Source of the DNA: Viridothelium virens | Taxonomy: Eukaryota; Ascomycota; Dothideomycetes; Trypetheliales; Trypetheliaceae | Length of the DNA stretch: 64,000 nt | NCBI GenBank assembly: GCA_010094025.1 | Contig: ML991781.1 | Span: 1-64,000, forward strand | Direction: 5' to 3' | In this document: positions 45,654-56,961 of the stretch, in pieces | Layout: each line of letters opens with the position of its first letter | How positions within the stretch are numbered: position 1 is the stretch's first letter | Program-made: the position numbers and the translations under genes | Notes under the pieces: model-generated | What the model saw: the letters and a program-made list of their open reading frames with translations, nothing else | What the model was told of the DNA's origin: nothing | Database searches by the model: none

Positions 45654-46337
45654 GGCCGGTGATCATGTAGGAACATGAGGCCGAGACATATCGTGGAGTT
45701 GGAAGCAGATGCATAAATCAATGTCAAACTGTCTGCAATGGCTGTGAGGTACTTAACTATCGCGTTCCACTCAGGCCTTTTCCGTGCCCTTTCTTTCAAG
45801 CCTCAACACCTACATCTGGGTTTCTTTGGCTGATTCGCCTAGATCCCTACCCGTTCTAAGCGATCAAGCCGACGTAGGCGAAGCTTATTCGACCGCTTGC
45901 TTGCCAAGCATCAGTAGACATCTTCTGCTTCATTGTCATGACCTAACGCATATTTCAGCTGGGCAGTCATTAATGACAAGGCGTCCGGCTGCGGCCTTGG
46001 GCGCCAACATTTGCAGTCTGGATTTTGAAGATGGAAGATGTACTGGCTGTGGGGGCCGCCAACTAGATCAAGCTAACCCAGACCAGGGTTAGACGCCAAG
46101 AGCCCATCATACTACATGCCGGCACTAATATAATCTGGTATTGCACCAGCCGTGAGATGCGCCTCATTTCTCTGGAGTTCAGTGGTGCTAGCTGCCTGAA
46201 GCAGATCAAGATCCTAGCTCGCCCTGGGAGAGAAATGCGAAACAATCGCTGCTTTAAGATATGGCACAAACCTGGAGCTTCGCAGATCTTGGGCGTCCTG
46301 CAGCACAACCCATCCAAGGTAAGGTAAAGATCTTAGT
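45654..46337. other. intergenic, no gene seen
   Basis: Upstream region of the ankyrin gene. Short frames only. Confidence 0.45.
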
Positions 46338-46421
46338 TCAGTACTCCGTACCAGGACAAAAGTGTTCGGGCAACCCCCAGCAATTTTGCGGTATCAACGG
46401 GCGGACACTTTTCGCATAACT
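46338..46421 (+). mobile_element. family B mini-MITE, copy B4
   Basis: 84 bp, cagtactccgtacc at the left and cataactg at the right. The core is ggacaaaagtgttcgggcaacccccagc and gggcggacact. TA follows the right end; the left flank is TT. It lies between the ankyrin gene promoter and the 3' end of the histone deacetylase gene. Confidence 0.8.
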
Positions 46422-46703
46422 GTACAATATGAAGCAAGAGATTATGGAGTGTTTTTCTACTGTTATCTTATAACCTGTATCACCCGATAGAATCCTGCTA
46501 AGTTATAAGACAAGCGGTAGTCAGCGTGAATCTTGGTGTTGCTCCGTGAGTTAGGATCTGAAAGGGGTATCATCAACAAGACGGAGTAGTATTCTCAAAT
46601 CCACCAATCCGAACGCCGTCTTTGTTCCCATTCCAGCCATGTGACCCATATCAATCGCCTTTATTCATACTTCCCGACTTGTGTCCATCTAAGACACGTC
46701 TTC

Positions 46704-49318
46704 TCACCCCACCGTCTCTCCCCTCCCGCTTCCTCCCTCAGTCCCACCCGCAATGCCCTCCCCGCTCTCTCCCGGAACTTCCGCCCTCGCGCCCTCACTC
46801 AGCATCGCTTTCTCCGCTTCCCTCTCCCCAGCCTCATTCTCTGCCTCCCTCTCTCTCTGACCCTCCTCCGCCTGCGCTGCCCTCGCCTCCACATACTGCT
46901 GCTCATTGTTCTCCTGCTCCTGTTCTGCCTTTGCCGCGGCGACCGCAGCCGAATTCACAGTCGCAGACTCCAGGGTGCCAGTCATAGCTTTGGGTTCCGC
47001 CGTGGCGCCAATGATGGGGTCGCCCGTGGACGTCGCAGCCGTGGGATCGATGGCAGCCTCCGACATCGAGGAGACAGCAGCATCGGCGGAGACTTCTGCT
47101 GTGGCGGTATCGATGGTGGGGTGGGGCAGGTCGGGCTCGTCGGCGTCGGCCATATCGACGTCTTCGGTCTTGGGTTCGTCTTGAGCAGGGACGGGTATGA
47201 CCGGTGCGGGTGGCGAAGCAGGAGGGGTGGGCCGAGGGTCGACGAGTGCGGTTTCTTCGGCTGTCTCTTCTGCCAGCCCGTCGTCCATTGTGATGTCGGC
47301 GTCTCCGTCGCCCTCTAAGTCTTCGTTCCCGGGCGCGGAGGTGTTGGCCGCGGATGGAGGTGGCACAGGACTCCCACGCTGCGACTGTACGGATGGGGAT
47401 GGTGCTTTGCGCGCGTCGGTCGGGACAGAGAGGGTATTAGAGGTGGTATCGAGGGATGCTGCTGCAGGTGTAGGACTCGCAGCAGCAACAAGAGCTGAGA
47501 GACCTGTTCCATTCATATCGGCATCGCCATTCTGGCTACCATTGACAGGGCGTTGTGGGGTACCTAGACCGCTCGCCATTCCACTGTCCAAAATGTCGTC
47601 AGGGACAGCATTAGGGTTTTGGTAGTCCATAATTCCTCGTCGGCGTTCCTCGCGGGGTCGTCGAACACCGGCGTAGCGTTCGGCGGCATTCACGTCGTCT
47701 TCGGTATCCGAGAGTTCGCGATCATCATGTATCAAATTGTCCCAAACTCGTTCAGTGATGCGGACGTCTGGGTTTTGATCCGCGTCGAGATCGTCGAGCT
47801 CAGCATCTACCTCACCAACGTCGTCGCCGCCAGTCAAATCATGACGAGGAACGTCAGTCATCTGGACAGATGGGGCAAAAGCTGTACGTTTGAGGTTCTC
47901 GAACACTTGATTCTTGATCTTATCAAGATACTCGGTTGAGTTGGCGTTGTCCATGTTTGAGGGCTTGACATCGAGTTCGTAATCGGGTGCGAAGTACTGT
48001 GACTTCTTGTCAGCTTGTGACTGAAAGTAAGGACAAGCTCTGGGTTAAATACCTCGTAATAATCGTTATAGGGCAGTTGAGGGCTCATTTCCCGGCCCAC
48101 CAATTGGCCTGTCTCATATGCCCATGTGCGCGAGACGTTGCGCATAGTATACCCCCCACCTCCAAGTACCAGCGTAGGAAGATTGAATCCCTTGACATAC
48201 TTGACGCAGTTCGCATGACCCCTCATACTTAGATTGAAGCAGCCCAAACGATCACCAGACAGGCTGTCACCGCCGCACTGAAGAACAACAGCTTCTGGAC
48301 GATACCATTCCATGACTGCCTTGACCACTGGTTCGAAAATATTTTTGTAGCTGCTATCATTAATGCCGTCGCGGAGCGGGAAGTTGATGGCGTAATTTTT
48401 TCCGTTGCCGACGCCAATGTCGCGAAGTTCACCCGTACCTGGGAAGTATTCGCCGTATTTGTGAAAGGAGACCGTCATAACCCGGTCGGTGGTATAGAAG
48501 GCCTCTTCAACACCATCACCGTGATGGACATCGATGTCGACGTAAAGCACACGTTGCCTGTAGCGAAGTAATTCGATAATACCGAGGACGATGTCTGTGC
48601 AGTCGGGAGATGTCAATTTCCAAGACTCGGATGCTCAGGTGGAAGAGTGCGTATGATTTGAAACCTACCATTGACGTAACAGAATCCACTAGCTTCGCTC
48701 TTTTTCGCATGATGAAGGCCACCAGCATAATTGACAGCAACATCGCACTTTTCGCGATTCAATCTTGCCGCACCTTCCATACTACCGCCGGCAGAGATAC
48801 CGCAGAACTCGAACAGACCATCAAAGACAGGACAGTCATCTCCGACATTGTATTTGGTCTGTTCTTTGACAAATTGATCTATGTTATCAGGAGAGACTTT
48901 CTGCAGGAAGTCGACGTATTCGTCCGTATGGAACTGGGTCATCTCGTATCTTGAAGCTGGTTTCGCGCGCTGTAAAGACGGGTTAGACTGGTCTTGACTG
49001 AAAGGAGTAGACTTCTGAGGCTGCGCTCGAGATCTAGACATCTGCAACCACCAAACTTCGAAGCTCGATACTAAAGCTCGAGATGAAGTCTGGACCCTAG
49101 GGAAAATTGAATGCAGGACTTACATATATTTCCATGTCTTTGTAGAGTCCATAGTTCATGACCAAGCTGTGTGCCATTCGCACGCGATGGGGTTTCATGG
49201 GATGTCCCGCGACGTAGGCATAGTTGCCCACATCAGAGTCGTAAAAGTACGCGATTTTCTTGCGATTTCGAGCGCCGTTAACGACGGGTTCGTCGAGAGG
49301 GGGGCCAATACTGGCCAT
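46704..49318 (-). CDS. RPD3: class I histone deacetylase, RPD3 type
   Basis: Exons 49318-49124, 48969-48669, 48594-48053 and 47996-46704 give 776 residues. The catalytic domain (about 18-390) has [55 protein letters not shown] (zinc ligands) and [13 protein letters not shown]. It deacetylates histone tails in Sin3-type corepressor complexes. The C-terminal 350 residues are acidic, Ala/Pro/Glu-rich and disordered, much longer than in yeast Rpd3 but usual for filamentous fungi. Introns 154, 74 and 56 nt. It starts 445 bp from RPN11 on the opposite strand. Confidence 0.95.
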
Positions 49319-49763
49319 GGTGAACGAAGGCTATGGTTAGAGAGGCGTGGGTGAGGAGCCGCAGACTAGATAGGGTGAAGTAATAAGTGGCAGAGTTAAT
49401 ACGGAGAGAGAGAAAGAGAGAGAGAGCAGCTTGGAGGGTTACTTCATTGCTGGCAGGGATTCATTGAGTGGAGTGGCTGGCTTCGAGCTGTGTGATTGGC
49501 AGAAATGCGGAGTGAGGTGGTTGGTAGCGGAGCACTCGGAGGTCCGCCGACGGTGTTAGGTAGGTACGTACCTACCCCCTTACCCTTGTCTGCATGTCGC
49601 GCCTCCAAGAGCTTCCTCGCCTAAAACTTGCCATCGCATATCACACGGCTTCCAGACATCCGCCCCGGCAATCACTCAGACTTCCATAACGTTGCGAACC
49701 CTATTGTACTTTAGACGGCTGCCTACTACATCTGTGTGTTCCGAATAGAGGTCGTGGTCCAAC
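49319..49763. promoter_or_regulatory. bidirectional promoter, RPD3 / RPN11
   Basis: 445 bp between divergent starts of a histone deacetylase and a proteasome lid subunit. It includes a (GA)n tract at 49403-49426 and a short TAGG/TACC-type run at 49556-49577. Shared regulation is plausible but not shown. Confidence 0.6.
49403..49426. repeat. GA-rich microsatellite
   Basis: gagagagagaaagagagagagag, near the histone deacetylase start. Such GA tracts are common in fungal promoters and 5' leaders. Confidence 0.7.
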
Positions 49764-51061
49764 ATGGACCGATTAAATCGCATGTTACAGGCCGCCCAAG
49801 GCATGGGCCAAGGCATGAGTGGCATGGGAGGTCCCCAAGGCGTATGTTATCCTCCAAGGTGGCCTTACTTCACCTCTTCGTCTCTTGTTTTCACTGCCGC
49901 TTCCGTTCCACTGTCATCGTCATGTCTCTCAGTCGACTTCTGGGTGCGCTTAGGCTCTCTGAGAACGCTGACAATCTCGCCTCATTGCAGGATACGCCGC
50001 TGATCGACAACTCCGAAACCGTCTACATATCGTCGTTAGCTCTTTTAAAGATGTTACGGCATGGACGAGCAGGCGTACCGATGGAAGTCATGGGGCTGAT
50101 GCTGGGAGAATTCGTCGACGATTACACAGTCCGAGTGGTGGATGTCTTCGCCATGCCTCAAAGTGGAACTGGTGTTTCTGTCGAAGCTGTTGACCCCGTG
50201 TTCCAGACAAAGATGATGGACATGCTTCGGCAGACGAATAGGTAATGTGTCCAAGCTACCATCAATCTTATACCTTTGTCTGTCCCCACTACTAACACCT
50301 CACGTGCTCTAAAGACCGGAGACTGTCGTAGGCTGGTACCATTCACATCCTGGCTTTGGCTGTTGGCTATCGAGCGTTGATATCAACACACAACAATCCT
50401 TCGAGCAGCTCACTCCTCGCGCTGTCGCTGTCGTCATCGACCCAATCCAGTCCGTAAAAGGCAAAGTTGTCATCGATGCCTTCCGTCTCATCAACCCTCA
50501 AACCCTCATGCTCGGCCAAGAACCACGACAAACGACCTCTAATCTTGGACACCTCAATAAGCCATCCATACAAGCGCTCATCCATGGCTTGAACCGACAT
50601 TACTATAGCATTGGGATCAATTATCGCAAAACAGGGCTGGAGGAGAACATGTTGATGAACTTGCACAAGCACGTGTGGACTGAGGCGCTACAGATGCCGG
50701 ACTTTGAGGGTGAGGGGGAGAGAAATAAAGAGAGGCTGAAGAAGTTGGTGGGCTTGGCAGAGGGCTACGAGAAGAGGGTGAAGGAGGAGACGGAGTTGAC
50801 CAAGGAGCAGCTCAAGACGAGATATGTAGGGAAGGTGGATCCGAAGAAGCGTAAGTCTATTTGGAACTCCATTGTCCGGGCGAGCACATGCTAACAGGAT
50901 TGTTTTTGGTAGACCTGGAAGACGTAGGGCAAGATCTAATAGAAGACAACATCGTCTCTGTCTCACGACAAATGATCGACAAGGAAGCATCGGTGCCTAA
51001 GGCGGAAGAGAAACAAAATGGGCATGTTAACGGCAGTATGGAGGTGGACGAAGAGCTCTAA
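49764..51061 (+). CDS. RPN11: 26S proteasome lid deubiquitinase RPN11
   Basis: Exons 49764-49841, 49991-50241, 50315-50850 and 50913-51061 give 337 residues. It begins [17 protein letters not shown], and the MPN+ domain follows with [13 protein letters not shown] and the JAMM motif [16 protein letters not shown], complete with both His, Ser and Asp. This zinc peptidase removes ubiquitin chains from substrates entering the proteasome. The C-terminus ([26 protein letters not shown]) matches the family. Introns 149, 73 and 62 nt. Confidence 0.97.
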
Positions 51062-51400
51062 TGTGTAACATAGTTTCTAGCATATACGCCGTTCGGTCTA
51101 CTTGACGACTTCGCAGGCTCCTCCAAAGCGAAGAATTTCCCAGCAATCTTGCATGCCCACCGAGAACTATGAAAGATGAAGCTTAGAAAGGCACGATCTA
51201 TCACGTGCAGTATTGAAGCATCACAGAAGATTAAAAACCATTACAATTACATTACTCTTCCTACAAGTCTTGGCCAACGCGGAATTGCTTCAAGCGCAAA
51301 CCGCTCCAACCAAACCATCCCAAACTCCCACGCTATGCATCGATACCGCCCCCTCCCCCTTCCCCGTTTTCCCCTTCCTTCAGCAACCCCCCCACCTTCT
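51062..51400. other. short intergenic, convergent 3' ends
   Basis: 3' untranslated regions of RPN11 (plus) and the small secreted protein (minus). Nothing else seen. Confidence 0.5.
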
Positions 51401-51796
51401 CTAATCGCTCTCCGTCACATAACACAAGACACTGCTCACACTCGCCAAATTCGTGCTCAGCAGCGCCTCCTGCGCCAACGTGAACGGCGCGCTGCCCGTC
51501 TCCACCCCCGCCGTGTCCCTGTACGCCCGACACTCGATATCCTTGAGCACCAAGCCGCTGTCGGTCTCGTTGTCGATGCGCAGCGCCGACGCCGAGATGG
51601 GCGCGCCGGGGAAGGTCGTCAGCATGGCGATGGGCACGAGGACCGGGCCGGACCACTCGGCGGGTGACATGCCGGGGGCGGAGTTGTAGTCGACTGCGAG
51701 TTGGTAGGTTTGTCGGGGTGTGAGGGAGGCGAGGGGAGAGGCGGAGGCGAGGGTTAGGAGGGTGGTGAGGAGGGTGGTTGCGGTGAGGGAGAACAT
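51401..51796 (-). CDS. small secreted protein, unknown function
   Basis: A single exon of 131 residues. The signal peptide (MFSLTATTLLTTLLTLASA) is followed by a compact mature domain of about 110 residues (TPRQTYQLAVDYNSAPGMSPAEWSGPVLVPIAM...), rich in beta-prone residues, with two Cys (IECRA and LCYV). GC-rich codon use is stronger than in the neighbours. It could be a cell-surface or effector-type protein. I do not recognise the family. Confidence 0.65.
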   Translation of the reverse strand: MFSLTATTLLTTLLTLASASPLASLTPRQTYQLAVDYNSAPGMSPAEWSGPVLVPIAMLTTFPGAPISASALRIDNETDSGLVLKDIECRAYRDTAGVETGSAPFTLAQEALLSTNLASVSSVLCYVTESD

Positions 51797-53549
51797 TTTG
51801 GAACTGTGGTGGTTTGGTTGATTGGTCGAGTAAGGTTGGTTTTAAGTAGTGGACTGGTGGTAATCAAGCTATTCGGAGATAGATGACGAAGGAATGGCTG
51901 GTTGTTATTGTTGATATGACTGATTGATGGTAAGGAACTACTGGATTACCTGGGGCATGAAGTGATTTTATCTTGTTCTCCTCTCACAGTGATAAGAAAA
52001 GAAAATAGAAGAGGGTAACCCGTAATGCGAGCTCCGTTCGGCATCGCCCCCATAGCTAGCGAAAAAAAAACGAGGACCCGGTGTGGCGAAGGGCTAAGTT
52101 GCTATCCTCATGTTGAAAATAGTGACTATTAAGCAACCCGTGTCATCTCGAGTCGACGAGGAATTACCTACAGAGCAAGCCAATGAAGAGCAAAGAGCGC
52201 AGAAGCAGAAGATGTCTGAGTTCGTGTCTGTCATCCGCTAGTCTGGGGCTGAGGCGGAGATACAACGGTACTACCTATGGCACGGCGGGATCTCCGTATT
52301 GCGGATTTAGAAATTGCCTACCTTACAGTGCCTGGGGGTTCCTCAACTGGTAATTAATACAATGATATTTTGACTTTACTGTTATGACCTTGTTGGTCAA
52401 TGTTAACACCGCCTTAACATGGGCCAACATGGTTATGACAGTTGAACTGAGGTAACATTGTATTAATTACCAGTTGAGGAACCCCCCAGCCGCCGTAAGG
52501 TACCTACCAATACCTAACCTACCTACCCATCAACCGGTCCCGCAGTGGACCTCGAGCCTGTTGAGTCTTGACTCGGACTAATGCTATTGATGTGCCGACG
52601 AACGGGGTCACTCTACCATCGAGAAGTGCTCACTCACATGGGCCAAGTCGAAGGATGTGGTCTTGGGGCCCAGGCGACAATAACTTGCAAAAGATCGTAA
52701 CCTGATCCTAGGACGACGAATTGCGCCAATGCTGGCATATCATACTCGACTTATCATGAGTTACATAGAACTAGGAATCCAACCACAAGATGTCAAGCTC
52801 ATGATTTTAACAGTATCGGTCACTCCTCAAGTTTGGTGAGTTTCTAGAGATAACGGAATTGGCTGTCGGAGTCTTGAATCCCGCTCCTATGTGAGGCTAG
52901 ATTAAGGTAACACTTAGGTACCTAAGAAAGGGGTGTCAGCTGATCAGAGTGGGTTATGCCTCCTCTGGTAGATTCGACTCCGCAGTCCTCGGAACTATTG
53001 AGATCCAAGCAAGGAGAGCCTGCAGTATGTTGCGGGGCGGATAGAGAATTTGCAAGTCTCTTCAATGCGCTATCATTCTCAGGAAAGGTCTGCGTGGCCT
53101 TTACGCGACTGCCGATGAACGCGCTCTGAACTCGAGATAAAGTCATGCGAAAAAACAGCGTCTCACTATATCAGCAGCCTCGAAAATTATGTTAGGTATG
53201 ACGAAGGATGACTAGAGACACTGATCTCTTGTACGACTATCTTGCTCTGGAACTGAAAGATTGTTGCCTGTGTTCGTATACGTTCCATTTTGAGAATTCT
53301 CCGAGATTACCTTTTTCTCTCTTCAGGCCAATTAATTTTCAATTTTCAACAAATTCTATTCCACAGTAAAATCGATATGTAATATCGAGTCAGCTTCTTG
53401 TCAGATCAAAAAATCATTTAAAAAAATAGAATGTGCGTCTCCCGGAAGTGTGACTATTCTCTCTGACAACTTCATCACTGCGAAACCCCAATTGCTTGGA
53501 CTTTTGAATATACCCTACTCTCCTCTTCAAACTCGTTTTGCAATACAAG
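51797..53549. other. 1.7-kb intergenic with MITE A5
   Basis: No gene recognised. Holds family A copy A5 at 52321-52500. A 74-codon frame on the minus strand (52922-53146) has no recognisable content. Confidence 0.45.
52321..52500. mobile_element. family A foldback MITE, copy A5
   Basis: 180 bp, TA at 52319-52320 and 52501-52502. It starts ccttacagtgcctggggg and ends ccccccagccgccgtaagg. Its inner arms (actttactgttatgacc / gttgaactgaggtaac) are nearly identical to copy A4, so both came from the same recent source. Confidence 0.88.
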
Positions 53550-53954
53550 ATGAAAATCACTCCATTTTTCATACTAGCCACAACCCTACTGGCCGCTCCT
53601 ATAGCCAACGCTCAGAGTTTAAAGAAATTAAAACCACCTATCGCCATTTACCCTAAAACGAGCCACACCGGCTGCCAAAGTCATCGTGGCCACGATACTT
53701 TCCACCTTTTTGGTACCGCCGATTGGAACATGACACTCTTGGGAGGAGATGGTGAAGGGCTCCGGTACCGACTTAGTCGCTGCAACAAGCTCAAAGACTG
53801 GGGGTTCGAATACATTGACCCAAGCTTTTACCCCTTCGTGTGGCACGCGTGGGGCAAGACGCGCCACAATCCGGATAAGTGTTTGACCCAGCCCACAGTG
53901 TGGCAGGAGGCAGGGGGGCCGGGATATTTCGAGTGCGAAAAACTTTCATTTTAG
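53550..53954 (+). CDS. small secreted Cys protein, effector-like
   Basis: 134 residues from the ATG at 53550. Signal peptide MKITPFFILATTLLAAPIANA, then a mature part of 112 residues with four Cys (HTGCQSH, SRCNK, DKCLT, FECEK), enough for two disulphides, and many aromatic residues (DWGFEYIDPSFYPFVWHAWG). The upstream region is AT-rich and gene-poor. The size, secretion signal and Cys content fit a secreted effector or antimicrobial-type protein, but no family is recognised. Confidence 0.65.
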   Translation: MKITPFFILATTLLAAPIANAQSLKKLKPPIAIYPKTSHTGCQSHRGHDTFHLFGTADWNMTLLGGDGEGLRYRLSRCNKLKDWGFEYIDPSFYPFVWHAWGKTRHNPDKCLTQPTVWQEAGGPGYFECEKLSF

Positions 53955-55401
53955 AAAGTATTCGCAATTTTCCAGTGGAGAAGTCTATCCTACGTATTTC
54001 AGAGAGACTTCCTCACGTTCCGAGTCTCTATCAACTTCAGGACTTTACTTCAGGACTTTACTTGCAGTACCTTGTGTAGGTAGTCAGAGGCGCCAAAAGG
54101 GCGATGTTGTATCTGTAGACAAGCTCTTCGCAGTGATAGCTGTTCGCCATACAGTTTTGCACCAGCTCGTGTCCCTTAAATGACCTTCGGACGATGGTCT
54201 CAGTGATCCAAATGCTGCGGCTGGGACAATGAAGATGCGCCAGTTGTAAGTCTGTCAACGATTGTTAGTCCAAGCTTAGATCAGACTACGTCGTTGGTAG
54301 TCATTCTAGCAAGACTATTCCGATTAATTGTCCGCGTGGGTAGTCAAAAACTATGCTAGACCGAAGTAATGGGAGTCAACACTGATGAGCCCTGAGCAGC
54401 CCTGAGCAAGACATTGTTTTGTGCCCGAATCAAACACTCGAGCTAATCTTTTGGGGTCCCCATTTCGGCAAGATTTATCGTTCTTCCCGAGTGCTAGATC
54501 TTGCGGGCTCGACTATCGTTACACAGGGACTTTGTAGGGTTTGAGGTAGAGGGCGGAGCCGTGAGATGTCTACCGTATTCGTAATGGCAAAAGCGGGTGA
54601 GATTGAAGGCATTGCTAGTGATACTTTGGAGGGGTGGCAGAATTTGCTGGTACAGTGACTGATTATGGGGAGCATCTTGACACGTCTGACGCGTTAGTTA
54701 GTGGGGGAAAACCACTTAGTTATCGATAGCGAAACGTCGAAGCTGATTGCTGAGCCCCTGGTTTCGGGTGGCTCCGTAGCGCAACGGGACCATGCACGTG
54801 GGTCGCGTGGGCGTGGGCACCAGCCTAGCTACAAGGAGCCAGCCCTCGTTCAGAAAATCTACCAGAGATAACGTTTATGTAGGTGCCCAGGTGCAAGCTA
54901 CTCACGTGCGGATTCAGAGATCTGAAGTGACCACTTCGTGTGTGTATAGTTCTAGATCTATATACGCAGACTCGATTTACCGAGTGCTTTTGGTAATCTG
55001 CGCCCCGACAGCCTCACCTCCTGAATGCAGACGCCAGGTACAACGCCGCATCCCAAGCGAGTAACCAAAAAACTGAAGCAAAAGTATCGTGAATGAACCA
55101 CCGGGTATCTTATGTATATGACGCCGACCCTGGGTAGGGGAGATGCAGTAAAAGAGTGTAAAGTCAAGATCTGATCAGAGCATACCGGATGCTCGGCTAA
55201 GGAAAAGAGGAGGAAATATAAGACCCTCCGGAAGTGTGCAATCATTTACAAAGAACATCAACTCGATCCACATTTTAAAGACCGTCATGTCGTGACAAAC
55301 ATCACCTGTGAAGTGCTTTGTCAGTCAAAATAAATTCAATACCTAAAGCTACCCAAGACTCCGAACGGAAGCGACTAAAGAGAACACTTACATTGTTGCA
55401 A
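53955..55401. other. intergenic, no gene seen
   Basis: Convergent spacer between the small secreted protein and the HSW-type secreted protein. Only short frames. Confidence 0.45.
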
Positions 55402-56961
55402 TCATTCGTCAAGCCAAGGAGGATACGACTCCACTGAGCCATCGAACTGCTGACTTGTCTTATCATCTGCCCTTCTTTCGATCCTCAAGACGCCGCGCTT
55501 GTGCCTACGGTCGAAGGTGGAACCATGAGAGCCCGGAGCATGCGCTCGCGCATGCCCATACTCTAGATCCATGGCATTGGCATTGCTTGGCACAGTCTGA
55601 GTCGGCTGGGCAGAGTCTGTTTTGAGCTCTGGCCCAATCAGGTCAGCATACATATACGTGTAAGGCCTTGAGTCTGAGGGATACTTACCATCGCGCTTGG
55701 CCTTGGCCGACTCGGTCACAGTAAGCATAGTGGTCTGTGTGATAGTTGAAGTCTGGCTAAGCGAGGGAGATGGGGTGACAGTAACAGTGCCAGTGACAAT
55801 GATAGTGGTAATTCCCGAGGCGCTCATACCGGAGACAGAGGGAGCAGTGAAGACCATGGAGGAGGCGCCGACGTAGGGAACCGCTGGCGCAGCAGACGAA
55901 GCGGCAGCGGGCGCCGACGTGGGAGCAGGAGCTGAAGTAGGGGCAGCAGAGGAGCCGGCTGCACTGGCCGCTGCAGGTGATTGAGAAGCCGAGGCACAAG
56001 CCGAGGACTCCAAGACTGCAAGGGGAATGACGGAAACTGGATTCCTCACAGCTACCATGGGAGTGGCAGCAGCCTTTTTATTCTTCTGCAAGCTCCACTC
56101 CAATAAGGTGGGTGTGGCGACAACCGCAGTGCGGGATTGCCACCCTGCCACCGCTTGAGTCTGCGGATCCTGTTGAGCGATTGTGTGAACGGGCTTCGAG
56201 TCTGAGATCGGCTGAGCAATAATGTCAAAGTCGGAGCATGTAGAGTAGAATTGGTCTTTCCCGTTCTCGAAAGACACCGAGGTAGACCACTGCCAGATCC
56301 AGTAGATGGATAGAGTAGTGCCCGCTTTGTTGCTTGTCGGAACTTGAAGGTCGGTCTCGCACCATTGCTCCATTTTTTGGTCGGAGTCGGATTGCATGCG
56401 CATCTGCGCAATGCATGATCCTGGATTGACCTGGTGACATCGGCCATCGTCGAAGTTCTGAGAAGTAAGGAGAGTGCCGCGCTTGTCACCGCCACTGCCA
56501 TCCTTGGTCCATTGGAGGACATCAACGAGCTTCTCGTCATCCTTGGGCTGGGTCGTACCATACACGAATACAGTGCCTGTCTTTTCAGGTTTGCCTTGAT
56601 TTACCCATGGTTGGGTAACATGACCATTTTCAAGATACTTCATCGCCACATAGCCACCGGGAATGACTTTGATGCGAGGGAAGTGCTGGGTCTGGTTCTG
56701 CGTCCGCTGATTTGGATGGCAAGCAAAGTCTGTATTGTCGATATAGGCTTTGGGATCCTGTGGAATCTGATAGACGATCTCTTTCTCGTTCGAGTTGGGT
56801 TCGCCGTGCTTGTCAAAGTAGCCTCTTGGGTAGCCGTAGTCGCCAACAAACTTCCCATTCTCGATGACTTGAAACTGCTCGTTCCAAGAGTGAGCGTCAA
56901 TGCCGCAGGCCTGGAGTGCTACAAGAGCAGCAATAGCTATCGTAGAGGATTTCATAAACAT
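55402..56961 (-). CDS. secreted HSW-type protein, LPMO-like candidate
   Basis: Exons 56961-55689 and 55628-55402 give 499 residues. The signal peptide ends ..ACGIDA, so the mature chain starts with His (HSWNEQFQVIENGKFVGDYGYPRGYF). This matches a fungal secreted family I remember as DUF7492. An N-terminal His is the hallmark of copper-dependent lytic polysaccharide monooxygenases. A conserved domain of about 240 residues with several Cys is followed by a Ser/Ala/Pro-rich linker (with TVTVTPSPS), a KR site and a basic C-terminal tail. The 60-nt intron (55629-55688, GTAAGT...CCAG) is a multiple of three without a stop, so retention adds 20 residues. LPMO activity is inference only. Confidence 0.8.
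   Translation of the reverse strand: MFMKSSTIAIAALVALQACGIDAHSWNEQFQVIENGKFVGDYGYPRGYFDKHGEPNSNEKEIVYQIPQDPKAYIDNTDFACHPNQRTQNQTQHFPRIKVIPGGYVAMKYLENGHVTQPWVNQGKPEKTGTVFVYGTTQPKDDEKLVDVLQWTKDGSGGDKRGTLLTSQNFDDGRCHQVNPGSCIAQMRMQSDSDQKMEQWCETDLQVPTSNKAGTTLSIYWIWQWSTSVSFENGKDQFYSTCSDFDIIAQPISDSKPVHTIAQQDPQTQAVAGWQSRTAVVATPTLLEWSLQKNKKAAATPMVAVRNPVSVIPLAVLESSACASASQSPAAASAAGSSAAPTSAPAPTSAPAAASSAAPAVPYVGASSMVFTAPSVSGMSASGITTIIVTGTVTVTPSPSLSQTSTITQTTMLTVTESAKAKRDGKYPSDSRPYTYMYADLIGPELKTDSAQPTQTVPSNANAMDLEYGHARAHAPGSHGSTFDRRHKRGVLRIERRADDKTSQQFDGSVESYPPWLDE

Noticed and set aside
46641-47318. Plus-strand open frame opposite the histone deacetylase tail
   Set aside because: It is the complement of low-complexity Ala/Glu/Pro codons. 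The minus strand joins in phase to the catalytic exons.
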